Positions 44,618-54,069 of a stretch of DNA of 64,000 nt are shown one piece after another. Made by a program: the position numbers and the translations under genes. The notes beneath the pieces were generated by a model. The model saw only the letters and a program-made list of their open reading frames with translations, was not told the DNA's origin and did not search any database. Location: assembly GCF_900112755.1 (NCBI RefSeq), contig NZ_FOMW01000003.1:62001-126000 (forward strand), in the 5' to 3' direction. Each line of letters starts with the position of its first letter. Position 1 is the first letter of the stretch. The stretch is from Sulfitobacter brevis. Lineage in GTDB: Bacteria; Pseudomonadota; Alphaproteobacteria; Rhodobacterales; Rhodobacteraceae.

Positions 44618-45612
44618 AGCTCAGCCCCCGCGACGCTACGGGCTATTTCGCACGGCCCGATCCGGCCAAGACCGGCATCCTGATCTATGGCAGCGATGTG
44701 ATGCGCGTGGCGATTAAACGTCAGGACCTGTTGCGCAACCTGCTCGGTGCCAAGGCCGACGAGGAAATGCGCCTGACCCGCATGTCAGCGACCGAGTTGC
44801 GCCGCGAACCTGCGATACTGCTGGATGCGATCAAGGCGGTCGGTTTCTTCCCCGGTCCGCGTGCAGCACTGGTAGAGGACGCCAACGACAACATTACGCA
44901 AATCCTGATTGATGCGTTAGCCGATTGGCAGGCAGGTGATGCGCAGATCGTGGTGACGGGCGGCGATCTCAAGAAAACCTCCAAAGTGCTCAAGGCCTTC
45001 GAGGCCCACAAAACCGCCTATGCCACGCCGATTTATGACAATCCTCCCGACCGCGCCGAGATTGAGAAACTGCTGAAAGACGCCGATCTCTCCCCCGATT
45101 CTAATGCGATGGCGGCGTTGAACGATCTGGCCCGCGCCTTGGCCCCCGGTGATTTTCGCCAGACACTGGAAAAGCTGACGCTCTATAAACTGGGCGACAC
45201 CACGCCGCTGGTGCTGGAAGACGTCGCCGCCTGCGCCCCCACCTCGACCGAGGCCGAGGTCGATGACATCCTGCATGTGGTCGCCGAAGCCCGCGCAAGC
45301 GATATCGGCCCGGTGATGAACCGCCTTCAAGCCCAAGGCGTCAACGCCGTGACCCTGACAATCCAAGCCACCCGCTATTTCCGCGCCTTGTACCGGATTG
45401 CCGCCAATCCCGGTGCACCGGTTTACGGCCTACGCGACCGTGACCGCGCCATCCGGCAGGCCAAAAACTGGGGCGCATCCAAGCTGGAAACAGCGCTCGG
45501 CGTGCTGACCGATACCGATCTTACCCTCCGCTCCGCCGGACAACGCGCCCCCGCGCTGGCCTTGGTGGAACGCGCCTTTATCCGTCTGGCGATGCTGGGC
45601 GCACAACGCTGA
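44614..45612 (+). CDS. holA: DNA polymerase III subunit delta
   Basis: 332 residues. The delta subunit is the wrench of the sliding-clamp loader. The sequence begins with the ILIYGSDVMRVAIKRQDLL region, continues with LIDALADWQAGDAQIVVTGGDLKK (in parts), and the later ALNDLARALAPGDFRQTLEKLTLY block matches HolA domain III. It starts in ATGA overlap with lptE. Confidence 0.92.
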   Translation: MKLSPRDATGYFARPDPAKTGILIYGSDVMRVAIKRQDLLRNLLGAKADEEMRLTRMSATELRREPAILLDAIKAVGFFPGPRAALVEDANDNITQILIDALADWQAGDAQIVVTGGDLKKTSKVLKAFEAHKTAYATPIYDNPPDRAEIEKLLKDADLSPDSNAMAALNDLARALAPGDFRQTLEKLTLYKLGDTTPLVLEDVAACAPTSTEAEVDDILHVVAEARASDIGPVMNRLQAQGVNAVTLTIQATRYFRALYRIAANPGAPVYGLRDRDRAIRQAKNWGASKLETALGVLTDTDLTLRSAGQRAPALALVERAFIRLAMLGAQR

Positions 45613-45631
45613 CCCTTTGAAAGGACCCCAA

Positions 45632-46222
45632 ATGTATACCGTTGTCGGAGCCGTAAAATCCCGCGCTTTCCGCGTCATGTGGATGTTGGAAGAAATGGGC
45701 ATCGCCTATGATCACAACCCCGCTGCGCCCCGTTCGGACGAGGCGAAAAAATTCAATCCGTCTGGCAAGATCCCCGTCCTGGTAGACGGCGATGATGTGT
45801 TGACCGATTCGGTCGCGATCATGACCTATCTGGGCGACAAACACGGCAAGCTAACTGCGCCCGCAGGCACGCTCGCACGGGCGCGCCAAGATGCGCTGAC
45901 CTTCTGGCTGATCGACGAATTTGACGCGATCCTTTGGGCGGCGGCAAAACACAGCTTCATCTTCCCCGAAGAAAGCCGCGTGCCCGAGATCAAAGACAGC
46001 CTCAAGTCGGAGTTTGTGCGCTCGGCCAATCTGTTGGCAGAGCGGATCGAGGGCCCCTACTTATGCGGCGACAGCATGACCCACGCCGATATTCTGGCGA
46101 CGCATTGCATCAACTGGTCCATCGGGGCGGGTTTTCCGCGCGTGAATGACAAGCTGGGCAATTGGGCCAAAACCGTGCGCGACCGCACGGCGTTCAAAGC
46201 GACTTTGGCAAAGGGCGATTAA
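45632..46222 (+). CDS. Glutathione S-transferase family protein
   Basis: 196 residues: an N-terminal thioredoxin-like domain (SRAFRVMWMLEEMGIAYDH, NPSGKIPVLVDGDDVLTDSVAIMTYL in parts) and a helical C-terminal domain with LCGDSMTHADILATHCINW. The catalytic Ser or Cys position after Val10-Lys-Ser11-Arg suggests the Ser form. Substrates are unknown. The ATG at 45632 follows AAAGGA and lies 20 bases after holA, so it is likely the last gene of the leuS operon. Confidence 0.88.
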   Translation: MYTVVGAVKSRAFRVMWMLEEMGIAYDHNPAAPRSDEAKKFNPSGKIPVLVDGDDVLTDSVAIMTYLGDKHGKLTAPAGTLARARQDALTFWLIDEFDAILWAAAKHSFIFPEESRVPEIKDSLKSEFVRSANLLAERIEGPYLCGDSMTHADILATHCINWSIGAGFPRVNDKLGNWAKTVRDRTAFKATLAKGD

Positions 46223-46238
46223 CTCCCTCCCGTGCAGG

Positions 46239-47432
46239 CTAGCGTTTCGCTAGCCACGCCGCGGCGTTTGCCCCTGCCCATCGGCCTGTCGCAAGGCAGG
46301 CCGAGATCAGATAGCCTCCGGTCGGGGCCTCCCAATCTACCATTTCACCAGCGACGAATACCCCCGGCAGATCGCGCAGCATCAGCGCCTCGTCCAGCGC
46401 CGGGAATGCAACGCCGCCAGCCGTCGAGATCGCCTCGTCCATCGGGCGCAGGCCCGCATGGTTGATCGGCAGGTTTTTAATCACCCGCGCCAAGGCGCGC
46501 AGCCCGTCGGGCAAGGGGCGCGCCATCTCCTGCAACAGCGCAATCTGGGCAGTGTTCAGCTTCAATGTTTTACGCAGATGGGTGGCGAGACTGGCCTTGC
46601 CGCGCGGGCGGGTCAGCTTGGTCAGCAATTCGGCTACGGTGAAATCTGGCAACAGATCGAGCGTCAGAGCGTGGCCCTCGCGCACGCCGCGCGACACGGA
46701 GTAGATGCCGCCACCCTCAAGCCCGTGGCGCGAAATCGTCGCTTCGCCGCGCGACACATAAGGCCCCGCCGACCACGCCGCCCCTTTAAGCGGGGTGCCG
46801 AAATGGCGGGTCATATGGTCTGACCATGCGATGGCAATGCCTGCGTTGGCGGGCGCGAATGGCGAGGTGGCAACGCCCTGCGCGCCCAGCACCTCTGCCC
46901 AGGTGCCAGTGGCCCCCAGTCGGGACCAGCTAGCGCCGCCCAAAGCCAGCACCGTCACATCTGCCTGCAAAGTTTGCGGTCCTTGCGGCGTCTCGAAGGT
47001 CAGCACCGCGTTCTGCGCCGCCCCGTCCCAGCCGGTCCACGCCCAGCGTGTGTTGATTTGCACACCGGCCTCGGTCAGCCGCACCAGCCAAGCCCGCAAC
47101 AGTGGTGATGCCTTCATCACTTTTGGAAAAACCCGTCCGGTGGTGCCGGTAAAAACCTCCTGCCCCAACCCTTGCGCCCATTCCTGCACTTTCTGTGCAT
47201 CGAATGCCGCCAAGACCGGCGCCAATGGCTCTGCCGCATCCGTGAAAGCGTGCAAAAAGGCCTCGGGTGTTTCGGATTTGGTCAGGTTCAACCCCGATTT
47301 TCCCGCCATCAGGAATTTGCGCCCGACCGATGGTTTGGCTTCACACAGGGTCACCGCATGGCCCGCCGCGGCGAGCATTTCCGCGGCCATCAGGCCAGCA
47401 GGGCCCGCGCCAATGACAACAGCTTGGCTCAT
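46239..47432 (-). CDS. TIGR03862-type flavoprotein (HI0933/YhiN family)
   Basis: 397 residues. VVIGAGPAGLMAAEMLAAAGHAVTLCEAKPSVGRKFLMAGKSGLNLT (in parts, residues 5-52) is the FAD site with the KSGLN signature of the HI0933/YhiN family. VLALGGASWSRLGATGTW and a C-terminal GGVAFPALDEALMLRDLPGVFVAGEMVDWEAPTGGY (in parts) finish the pattern. The reaction is unknown. GGAG precedes the ATG at 47432. Confidence 0.85.
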   Translation of the reverse strand: MSQAVVIGAGPAGLMAAEMLAAAGHAVTLCEAKPSVGRKFLMAGKSGLNLTKSETPEAFLHAFTDAAEPLAPVLAAFDAQKVQEWAQGLGQEVFTGTTGRVFPKVMKASPLLRAWLVRLTEAGVQINTRWAWTGWDGAAQNAVLTFETPQGPQTLQADVTVLALGGASWSRLGATGTWAEVLGAQGVATSPFAPANAGIAIAWSDHMTRHFGTPLKGAAWSAGPYVSRGEATISRHGLEGGGIYSVSRGVREGHALTLDLLPDFTVAELLTKLTRPRGKASLATHLRKTLKLNTAQIALLQEMARPLPDGLRALARVIKNLPINHAGLRPMDEAISTAGGVAFPALDEALMLRDLPGVFVAGEMVDWEAPTGGYLISACLATGRWAGANAAAWLAKR

Positions 47433-47618
47433 GCCAGAACTCCAAAGACGGCGCGGGGGGCGATGAACATGGGCAGACCTTGCTGTGACGGATGAATACG
47501 CCATCCTCTTGCAGGACCACGCCCGCAGGAGCAAGCAATTTGCCCATGAATATCACGATCCTGCGCGTTCGCCCGTGCCGAATACCGTCGAATTAGGGCA
47601 AAAGCAGCAAAGGGCGCG

Positions 47619-48821
47619 TCAGCCCCTTAACCGCCATTTGGGCAAACGCATACACGCGGTGGTGCCAGCTTCATCGACGATAACCTCGAATTCACCGCCA
47701 TGCAGCTCAACCAATCTACGAGTTAGGGGGAGACCCAGACCCAAGCCCCCACCAGTACCACGCCGTTCGACGTCGCCGCCGACGATGAACGGCTTGTAAA
47801 GCTCTGACAGTTCGACGCTTTCATCAATCTTGCCGTTATCGTTGACCCGCAATTCAATATCGCCATCATGGTTTTGCCCGATGTAAAGGCTAATGATATC
47901 ACCGCCATGCAGGACCGAATTCATCAACAGTGAGATCAGACAGATCTTGATATGGGCCTTATCGGCCAGAATCGCCGCTGGCAGATCACAGACCGGAACA
48001 TGGAATGTCTTGCCCCCCGCTTCGGCAGCGGTGGTGTGGTCATCGGCAATATCTCGGGCAAGCTCGGCCAGATTGGTCGTTTCTTCCTTAAGCCGCAACT
48101 CGCCGGTCCGCATGTCGCTGAATTCAAGGATCGTCGCGATCAGCTTGGAGAGGTGGTCGCTGGACTTAATCGCGCTTTGCGACAGCTTCTTGTTAATCTC
48201 GCCCTCAAGCCGCGTGTCCAACATCCGGATGGAGCCGTGAATGATCGTCAGTGGTGTACGCAATTCATGCCCGACGAGTGTCAAAAAGGTATCTTGGCTG
48301 GATGTCGGGGGCGGTGCGGCGGCCTGCGCCGGGGCCTTTTCCAAGGCAGCAACCACAGCGCGGCCCAGTTCGGTGAGGATATCGAGGTCTTTCTCAGACG
48401 GGGCGGCATGGGCCACGAAATCTAGAACGCACAGGCTGCCAAAGCGAAATCCTGACGACAGGATCAACGGCACGCCCGCGTAAAATCGGGCCTGCGGTCC
48501 ACCCTCGGCGACCATCGGGTGGTCTTTGAATTTGGGGTCAAGGCTCAGGTCCGGCACCACCATCGGCGTGCCTGCCATGATGGTATGGGTGCAGAACGAG
48601 TTGTTCTTGGGCATTTCTTCAAGCTCGATCCCGACGACCGATTTATACCACTGGGTGTTTTCTTCAACGACACTGATATGGGCGATCGGGCAATCAAACA
48701 GCCGCTTTGCCGCCATACAAAGTGTATCGAACAACACTTCATTCTCGCGCGTCAGACCTGGCACATTCTGGACCGCCATCACGCGGGAGTCTTCGTTGAA
48801 AGGGACGGGGAATGTCTTCAC
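47619..48821 (-). CDS. Soluble GAF-domain sensor histidine kinase
   Basis: 400 residues with no signal or membrane segment. The GAF domain (about 22-165, including CPIAHISVVEENTQWYKSVVG and FCTHTIMAG) could bind a small ligand or chromophore. The kinase core follows: H-box FLTLVGHELRTPLTIIHG with the phospho-His, N-box near SLLMNSVLHGGD, and G boxes up to GTGGGLGLGLPLTRRLVELHGG (in parts). No cognate regulator is adjacent. It is close to kinases with a SHASE-type upstream GAF, but its signal is unknown. Confidence 0.9.
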   Translation of the reverse strand: MKTFPVPFNEDSRVMAVQNVPGLTRENEVLFDTLCMAAKRLFDCPIAHISVVEENTQWYKSVVGIELEEMPKNNSFCTHTIMAGTPMVVPDLSLDPKFKDHPMVAEGGPQARFYAGVPLILSSGFRFGSLCVLDFVAHAAPSEKDLDILTELGRAVVAALEKAPAQAAAPPPTSSQDTFLTLVGHELRTPLTIIHGSIRMLDTRLEGEINKKLSQSAIKSSDHLSKLIATILEFSDMRTGELRLKEETTNLAELARDIADDHTTAAEAGGKTFHVPVCDLPAAILADKAHIKICLISLLMNSVLHGGDIISLYIGQNHDGDIELRVNDNGKIDESVELSELYKPFIVGGDVERRGTGGGLGLGLPLTRRLVELHGGEFEVIVDEAGTTACMRLPKWRLRG

Positions 48822-49139
48822 TGTGCTACACTCGCTAAACTCGGGTTACCATTTGATGTGCGACCTGCATTGACGGGTTGGCCGCTGTTGTTAACTAAAA
48901 TTAAAATACAATTTGGGCCAAAGTGTGGTCACTGTTTCGCATCTCTTAACAAAACTGTTTCAACCTTGGCACTTGGCAGGAAAGAGACAATGAACTGCGC
49001 CTTTGGCTGCCGTCCATCGAGCGTCGGCAGAGCGCCGCCATCATCGCTGCGGCAGGGCACTCAGTATGGCCGACACAGTTGCCCGCGCCCCCTGCGACGG
49101 CCTACAACCACGTCAGAGGCAAAAAACAGGAGCATAAAA
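48822..49139. other. 318-base divergent intergenic region between histidine kinase and SH3 protein genes
   Basis: An AT-rich patch at 48888-48915 (TTAACTAAAATTAA at 48891-48904) stands out against the GC-rich genome and may be part of a promoter. An in-frame ATG at 48990 with AGGAAAGAG would lengthen the SH3 protein by 50 residues lacking signal features. CAGGAG precedes the chosen start. I found no strong hairpin or RNA gene. Confidence 0.5.
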
Positions 49140-49442
49140 ATGCGCAAAGCAATAATCCCCGCCCTTCTGGCATTCGCGCTCGTCGTACTGCCCGATGTGA
49201 ACCCCGCCGCCGCCGCAACGCGCGGCGATTATGAAGTCGGCGGCGTCGCCGAGGACAATCTGCTGAAAATGCGCGCAGGTCCGGGCACGGGCTATCAGGT
49301 GATCTTGGGGCTACCCAACGGCACTGCGCTGCGCGTGCACAAATGTACGCAAACTGGCGGCACCCGGTGGTGTGAAGTGTCATTGGCGCAAGCGCGCGCG
49401 ATTTCAGGCTTTGTGTCATGGGCCTATTTGCGCGAGCGGTAG
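49140..49442 (+). CDS. Small secreted SH3-domain protein
   Basis: 100 residues. A signal peptide (residues 1-26, ending AAAA) precedes a bacterial SH3 domain: EDNLLKMRAGPGTGYQVILGLPNGTALRVHKC (in parts) and WCEVSLAQARAISGFVSWAYL. SH3_3 domains often bind cell wall or other periplasmic proteins. The role of this tiny form is unknown. The start at 49140 has CAGGAG at nine bases and begins the signal peptide. A long perfect hairpin follows the stop. Confidence 0.85.
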   Translation: MRKAIIPALLAFALVVLPDVNPAAAATRGDYEVGGVAEDNLLKMRAGPGTGYQVILGLPNGTALRVHKCTQTGGTRWCEVSLAQARAISGFVSWAYLRER

Positions 49443-49449
49443 AGCGATC

Positions 49450-49490
49450 ATTCTGGTTCTGCCGCCACGCTCGGGCGGCAGAACCAGAAT
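49450..49490. terminator. Perfect 17-base hairpin between convergent SH3-protein and enoyl-CoA hydratase genes
   Basis: ATTCTGGTTCTGCCGCC (49450-49466) is exactly complementary to GGCGGCAGAACCAGAAT (49474-49490), with a seven-base loop. No T tract follows on either strand. It begins eight bases after one stop and ends five bases before the other, so it can fold on both transcripts. Confidence 0.65.
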
Positions 49491-49494
49491 GGCC

Positions 49495-50121
49495 TTAGGT
49501 CTCGGCCTGCGTGCCCGCGCACATCTGCTTAATCCCCGTGGCGATTTCAGGGGCGGCCGCGAGTGTATCGACTGCAAGCCCGTGCACATGGGTCATCAGA
49601 TCTTCTGCCGCGACAACGCGGTCCACCAACCCAAAGCCGAGCGCCTCCTCCGCGGTGATCTTCTGCCCGCCCATCAGGATCAGCTTGGCCCGCGCCGGAC
49701 CGATTAGTGCAGCCATCCGCGCCGGGTCGGACGGTTGCGGCAAAAAGCCCAGCTTCATCACCGGATAAAAGAACTTCGCCGCTGGCACTGTGACGCGCAG
49801 ATCACAGGCCAAAGCCATGCCCATCGCACCCCCCGCCAATGTGCCGTTCAGCGCCGCGATGCTCAGCCCCGGTAAGGCGGCAATCGCGCCCGACAAACGC
49901 TCCCACACATCGGAGCGGGCGAGGCCGGCGCGGGCTTCGTCCAGATCGGCCCCGGCGCTGAAAACCTTGCCCTGCCCTGTCAGGATGACAACGCGAGCGG
50001 CCTGCGCACGCTCCATAAGGTCGGCCAACTGCAACAGCATGTCATGGGTCAGCGAATTGGCCTTGTCGGGACGGTTGATGGTCACCGTCCAGACGTCGCC
50101 CGCGCGATCAAGCTCGATCAT
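49495..50121 (-). CDS. Enoyl-CoA hydratase/isomerase family protein
   Basis: 208 residues, shorter than the usual 255-260, mainly at the C-terminal end. The oxyanion-hole loops VILTGQGKVFSAGADLDEA and NGTLAGGAMGMALACDLRV (in parts) are present. The family hydrates or isomerises acyl-CoAs. It overlaps the upstream SDR gene by four bases and is probably co-expressed. The shortened end could alter oligomerisation. Confidence 0.87.
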   Translation of the reverse strand: MIELDRAGDVWTVTINRPDKANSLTHDMLLQLADLMERAQAARVVILTGQGKVFSAGADLDEARAGLARSDVWERLSGAIAALPGLSIAALNGTLAGGAMGMALACDLRVTVPAAKFFYPVMKLGFLPQPSDPARMAALIGPARAKLILMGGQKITAEEALGFGLVDRVVAAEDLMTHVHGLAVDTLAAAPEIATGIKQMCAGTQAET

Positions 50122-50867
50122 AACAGGCCCACCGCTTTACGGATTGCCTCGTCCCGCAGCGAGATTTCCTTGCCAATATATCCGTCTGCTTCGGCGCTGC
50201 ACATCCACAGCAAGGCGCGTGCGGGCCAGTCGGCGGGCACGTGGTCTTCCCAGTTCAGCTTGCTGACAGGATTGATGCCCGAGGCCTTGATCTCGCGCTG
50301 CATGGTGGTGGCCACCGTGCCGGGCGACAACCCGATAGCGCGGATGCCGTTGGCAGCTTCTTCTTCATCCACACAGCGGGTCAGCATATGAACCGCCGCT
50401 TTGGAGGCGCAGTAATGGCTCCACGCCTCGATCGGGCTATGTGCCGCACCAGAGGAGATCGTCAGGATCGAGCCGCCACCCGCCCGTTTCATCACGGGCA
50501 ATGCGGCGCGCATCCCGTTGAAGACACCCTTGAGATTGATATCGATCACCTGCGCCCATTTGTCAGGATCGGCATCGGCCAGCCGCGAGATCGGCTCGAT
50601 CACGCCGGCGTTGTTAATCATCACATCCAGCCCGCCAAAAGCTTGAACAGTTGTTTCAACGGCAGAGGAAACTTCGGTGTAGCGGGCGACATTGCACGGC
50701 ACCGCAATCGCACGCGGGCCAATTTCACCGGCCAGATTGGCGATCTCGTCCTGACTGCGCGCCAGCAACGAGACATTGGCCCCCGCTGCGGCGAAAACCC
50801 GCGCAGCTTCGGCACCAATTCCACGGCTCGCACCGGTTATCAGTACTGTTTTACCGGTCATATCCAT
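50118..50867 (-). CDS. Short-chain dehydrogenase/reductase
   Basis: 249 residues. VLITGASRGIGAEAAR is the NAD(P) motif, NNAG is present, and the catalytic set is ISSGAAHSPIEAWSHYCASKAAV with Ser, Tyr and Lys. It probably reduces or oxidises a hydroxyacyl compound in concert with the overlapping enoyl-CoA hydratase; the substrate is not determined. The ATG at 50867 has GGAG at eight bases. Confidence 0.9.
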   Translation of the reverse strand: MDMTGKTVLITGASRGIGAEAARVFAAAGANVSLLARSQDEIANLAGEIGPRAIAVPCNVARYTEVSSAVETTVQAFGGLDVMINNAGVIEPISRLADADPDKWAQVIDINLKGVFNGMRAALPVMKRAGGGSILTISSGAAHSPIEAWSHYCASKAAVHMLTRCVDEEEAANGIRAIGLSPGTVATTMQREIKASGINPVSKLNWEDHVPADWPARALLWMCSAEADGYIGKEISLRDEAIRKAVGLL

Positions 50868-51020
50868 CGCAAGGCTCCGTTTCGTCGGTTTGAGGTTTTG
50901 CATCCACAGCGCGGCCTGTGGTAATCTCGCGATCAAGCGGGGTCCAGCCCCACGGCCTGATTTGGCGCTGACATACCGTCAGTCCAGTCTTGGCCCGTAT
51001 TATTGCAGAGGAATTTGAAC

Positions 51021-52553
51021 ATGTCCCGTATTTCAGTAACGTCAGTCGCTTGGGCCCTGCCCTTTGCCCTCGTGTCGCAGGCAGCCTTGGCCGATCTGAC
51101 CCCGACCGAGGTCTGGGGCGATTGGCGCGCCTATCTGGAAAGCGCCGGTTATACGGTAGAAGCGGGCGAGGCCGTGGCCGGTAACGCGCTGACCGTCAGC
51201 AACATCCGTCTGGGTATGCCAATGCCTGCCGACGAGGGTGTCGCTAATTTGTCGCTCGGCACGCTGACCTTCCAGCAGAACGCCGACGGCTCGGTTTCGG
51301 TGGTGATGCCAGCGGTGCAGCAGTTGCGCATGCACATGACAGCGGCAGAGCCTGACGCCAAGCCTGTTCAGCTTGATCTGTCGTTCACCCAGAACGGTCA
51401 TGCGCTGACTGCACGCGGATCAATCGAAAACATCACCTACGACTATGCCGCCGAAAGTCTTGCGATGGTGTTGGACCAATTGCAGGTCGGGGATGAGACC
51501 TACGGCGAGCAGAACGCCAAGTTCAAACTGGCCGCGACAGGCGTCAAGAACGCGACGACCGTCACCGTCGACCAAGTGCGCAGCTATCAGCAAACGGGCA
51601 CCATTGCATCGGTTGAATACGATATTTTCGTCGATAATCCCGAAGATTCCACCAAGCTGAAACTGGCAGGCGGTCTGTCGGGTCTGACGCTGGACGGTGG
51701 CGGGGCGATCCCGCTGGAGATCATTGACGCCGAAGATATGGCCGCGATGATCAAGGCGGGCTTCAAGGTCTCGGGGCAAATAGCCTATGCGCAAGGCCGC
51801 TCGGATGCCGAGCTGACGGACCCCGAGAACGGCAGTTTCAAAGCCGCGACGACCTCGGGCGGTGGGACCCTTGATATGAAGATGGGCGCCGAAGGGCTGG
51901 CCTATTCCGGTGCGCAAAAGGATTTGGCTGTCGCCGTGAATGTCGCGGAAATGCCCTTCCCGATCGAATTCAGCATGGCCGAGGGCGGCTTCAATCTGGC
52001 AGTTCCGGTTAGTAAATCCGAAACCCCGCAAGGCTTCGCATTGGGGCTGACACTGGCACAGTTCAAAATGTCCGATCTGATCTGGAGCATCTTTGATCCC
52101 GCAGGCCAGTTGCCGCGCGATCCTGCGACGCTCAAGGTTGATCTGGCGGGCAAAGCGACCATGCTGACCGATATTCTTGATCCGGAAGCGGCGGCCAAGC
52201 TCGGCGACACCCCTCCCGGCAAGTTGGAGACACTGCGCGTCAACACTTTGTTGCTGGATGCTGTCGGCGCCAAGTTGAGCGGCAGCGGTGATGTGACGTT
52301 TGACAACACCGACACCACCACCTTTGATGGCATGCCCAAACCCGAAGGTGCGCTTGATCTGTCGCTCGCGGGCGGCAACGCGCTGCTGGACAAGCTGGTG
52401 GCGATGGGGTTGATCCCTGCAGATCAAGCGATGGGTGCGCGGATGATGATGGGCCTTTTCACCGTTCCGGGCGACGCGCCGGACACGCTGAAATCCAAAA
52501 TCGAGTTCACGCCGGACGGGCAGGTATTGGCTAACGGCCAACGGATCAAATAA
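51021..52553 (+). CDS. DUF2125 family secreted protein
   Basis: 510 residues with a signal peptide (residues 1-24, ending ALA before DLTPTEVWGDWRAYLES). The rest is a long series of beta-strand-like segments (GNALTVSNIRLGM, LTFQQNADGSVSVVMP). It belongs to DUF2125, typical of Alphaproteobacteria; role unknown, possibly a lipid-binding or bridge-like periplasmic protein. AGAGGA precedes the ATG. It has its own terminator. Confidence 0.85.
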   Translation: MSRISVTSVAWALPFALVSQAALADLTPTEVWGDWRAYLESAGYTVEAGEAVAGNALTVSNIRLGMPMPADEGVANLSLGTLTFQQNADGSVSVVMPAVQQLRMHMTAAEPDAKPVQLDLSFTQNGHALTARGSIENITYDYAAESLAMVLDQLQVGDETYGEQNAKFKLAATGVKNATTVTVDQVRSYQQTGTIASVEYDIFVDNPEDSTKLKLAGGLSGLTLDGGGAIPLEIIDAEDMAAMIKAGFKVSGQIAYAQGRSDAELTDPENGSFKAATTSGGGTLDMKMGAEGLAYSGAQKDLAVAVNVAEMPFPIEFSMAEGGFNLAVPVSKSETPQGFALGLTLAQFKMSDLIWSIFDPAGQLPRDPATLKVDLAGKATMLTDILDPEAAAKLGDTPPGKLETLRVNTLLLDAVGAKLSGSGDVTFDNTDTTTFDGMPKPEGALDLSLAGGNALLDKLVAMGLIPADQAMGARMMMGLFTVPGDAPDTLKSKIEFTPDGQVLANGQRIK

Positions 52554-52579
52554 TCCTGCAATGATCGCTAGAACAGACC

Positions 52580-52608
52580 AAGGCGCGCTTCATTGGCGCG
52601 CCTTTTCT
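52580..52608 (+). terminator. Rho-independent terminator of the DUF2125 gene
   Basis: A perfect nine-base stem, AAGGCGCGC (52580-52588) with GCGCGCCTT (52596-52604), seven-base loop and TTTTCTT tail, lies 27 bases after the stop. Confidence 0.85.
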
Positions 52609-52722
52609 TATGGCAACACCAAAGCGACTTGCGCGCGCCCTGACGGCAAATATCGGGGCGGCCCTTGCCCCAGCGCCCTGCGGGGGTTACCTGACGAGGC
52701 GACCCCAAGCCGGAGCCCCTTG

Positions 52723-54069
52723 ATGACCAAGCCCCTTGATGCGCTGACACATGCCCTTTTGCAGGCCGCCCGCGCGGCAGGTGCCGATCAGGCCGATGCG
52801 ATGGCAGTACGCGCGCAATCTGTCTCTATCGCCGTACGCGGCGGCGCTTTGGAACAGGCCGAACGGTCAGAAGGGACTGACATCGGCCTGCGGGTCTTTG
52901 TCGGCCAGCGTCTGGCGAATGTCTCCGCCTCCGACACCTCCGAGCGGACGATCACCGAAATGGCCGAACGTGCCGTTGCGATGGCACGCGAAGCCCCTGA
53001 AGATCCCTATGCAGGACTTGCCGCTCCCGATCAGCTGGCCCCCGACTGGGATGTCGATGTACTTGAATTAAACGATCCGACCGCCGCGCCCACGCCCGAG
53101 CAGTTGCACGAAGATGCTGCGCGCGTCGAAGCCGCAGCGCTGGCGGTTAACGGCGTGACCCAGGTCCAATCGGCCAGTGCAGGCTATGCCTCGCAAGAGA
53201 TCCACCTCGCCGCCAGCAACGGGTTTGCGGGCGGTTATGGTCGCACCGATCGCGGACTTTCGGGCGTTGCCATCGCGGGTAGCGGTGCCAAGATGGAGCG
53301 GGACTATGATGGCGACAGCCGGATTTTTCAGGCCGATCTGCGCAGCGCCGAAGACATTGGCAATTCGGCGGGCCAGCGCGCCTTGGTGCGTATGGATGCC
53401 CGCAAGCCCCCGACCGGCACCTATCCGGTGCTGTTCGACGAACGGATTTCGGGCAGCCTGATCGGCCATTTGCTGGGCGCGATCAATGGTGCCGCCATTG
53501 CACGCGGCGGCTCGTGGTTGCGCGACGCGATGGGCACGCTGGTCCTGCCCGAGGGCCTGTCGATCCTCGAGGACCCGCACCGCCCCCGCGCCACAAGGTC
53601 ACGCCCCTTTGATGCCGAAGGCTTGCCCACCGCGCAGCGCGAAATTGTCACCGACGGCGTACTTCAGGGATGGACGCTCGACCTTGCCGCAGCACGCAAG
53701 CTGGGGCTTAAGCCGACCGGCAACGCCTCGCGCGGCACCTCAAGCGGGCCATCGCCGAGCACGTGGAACATTGCGCTTACCCAAGGCAGCGCCACCCGCG
53801 CCGACCTGATCCGCGATATGGGGACCGGCCTGCTGGTGACCTCGATGATCGGCAGCACCATCAACCCGAACACCGGTGATTATTCGCGAGGGGCCGCCGG
53901 ACTTTGGGTCGAGAACGGCGAGATCACCCATGCCATCAACGAATGTACCATTGCGGGCAATCTGCGCGACATGCTGCGGGCCATTGTGCCCGCCAATGAC
54001 GCGCGTCCTCACTTGGCGCATGTGGTGCCATCGCTTCTGGTGCCGGGAATGACCCTTGCCGGCGCATGA
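52723..54069 (+). CDS. pmbA: Metalloprotease-related TldD/PmbA family protein
   Basis: 448 residues. The TldD/PmbA pattern is present: SVSIAVRGGALEQAERSEGTDIGLRVFVGQRLANVSASDTS (in parts, residues 28-68), an RATRSRPFDAEGLPT block and GTGLLVTSMIGSTINPNTGDYSRGAAGLWVENGEI (in parts) near the end. PmbA (TldE) and TldD together form a protease that matures microcins and degrades unfolded peptides. TldD itself is not in this window. The ATG at 52723 begins the conserved part. Confidence 0.93.
   Translation: MTKPLDALTHALLQAARAAGADQADAMAVRAQSVSIAVRGGALEQAERSEGTDIGLRVFVGQRLANVSASDTSERTITEMAERAVAMAREAPEDPYAGLAAPDQLAPDWDVDVLELNDPTAAPTPEQLHEDAARVEAAALAVNGVTQVQSASAGYASQEIHLAASNGFAGGYGRTDRGLSGVAIAGSGAKMERDYDGDSRIFQADLRSAEDIGNSAGQRALVRMDARKPPTGTYPVLFDERISGSLIGHLLGAINGAAIARGGSWLRDAMGTLVLPEGLSILEDPHRPRATRSRPFDAEGLPTAQREIVTDGVLQGWTLDLAAARKLGLKPTGNASRGTSSGPSPSTWNIALTQGSATRADLIRDMGTGLLVTSMIGSTINPNTGDYSRGAAGLWVENGEITHAINECTIAGNLRDMLRAIVPANDARPHLAHVVPSLLVPGMTLAGA

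Noticed and set aside
48891-48904. TTAA-N6-TTAA resembling a CtrA box
   Set aside because: The CtrA consensus has seven bases between half-sites; here there are six, and the patch is simply AT-rich.
48990-49139. An upstream ATG with AGGAAAGAG that would extend the SH3 protein
   Set aside because: It would bury the signal peptide 50 residues inside the protein; the ATG at 49140 gives a normal secretion signal.
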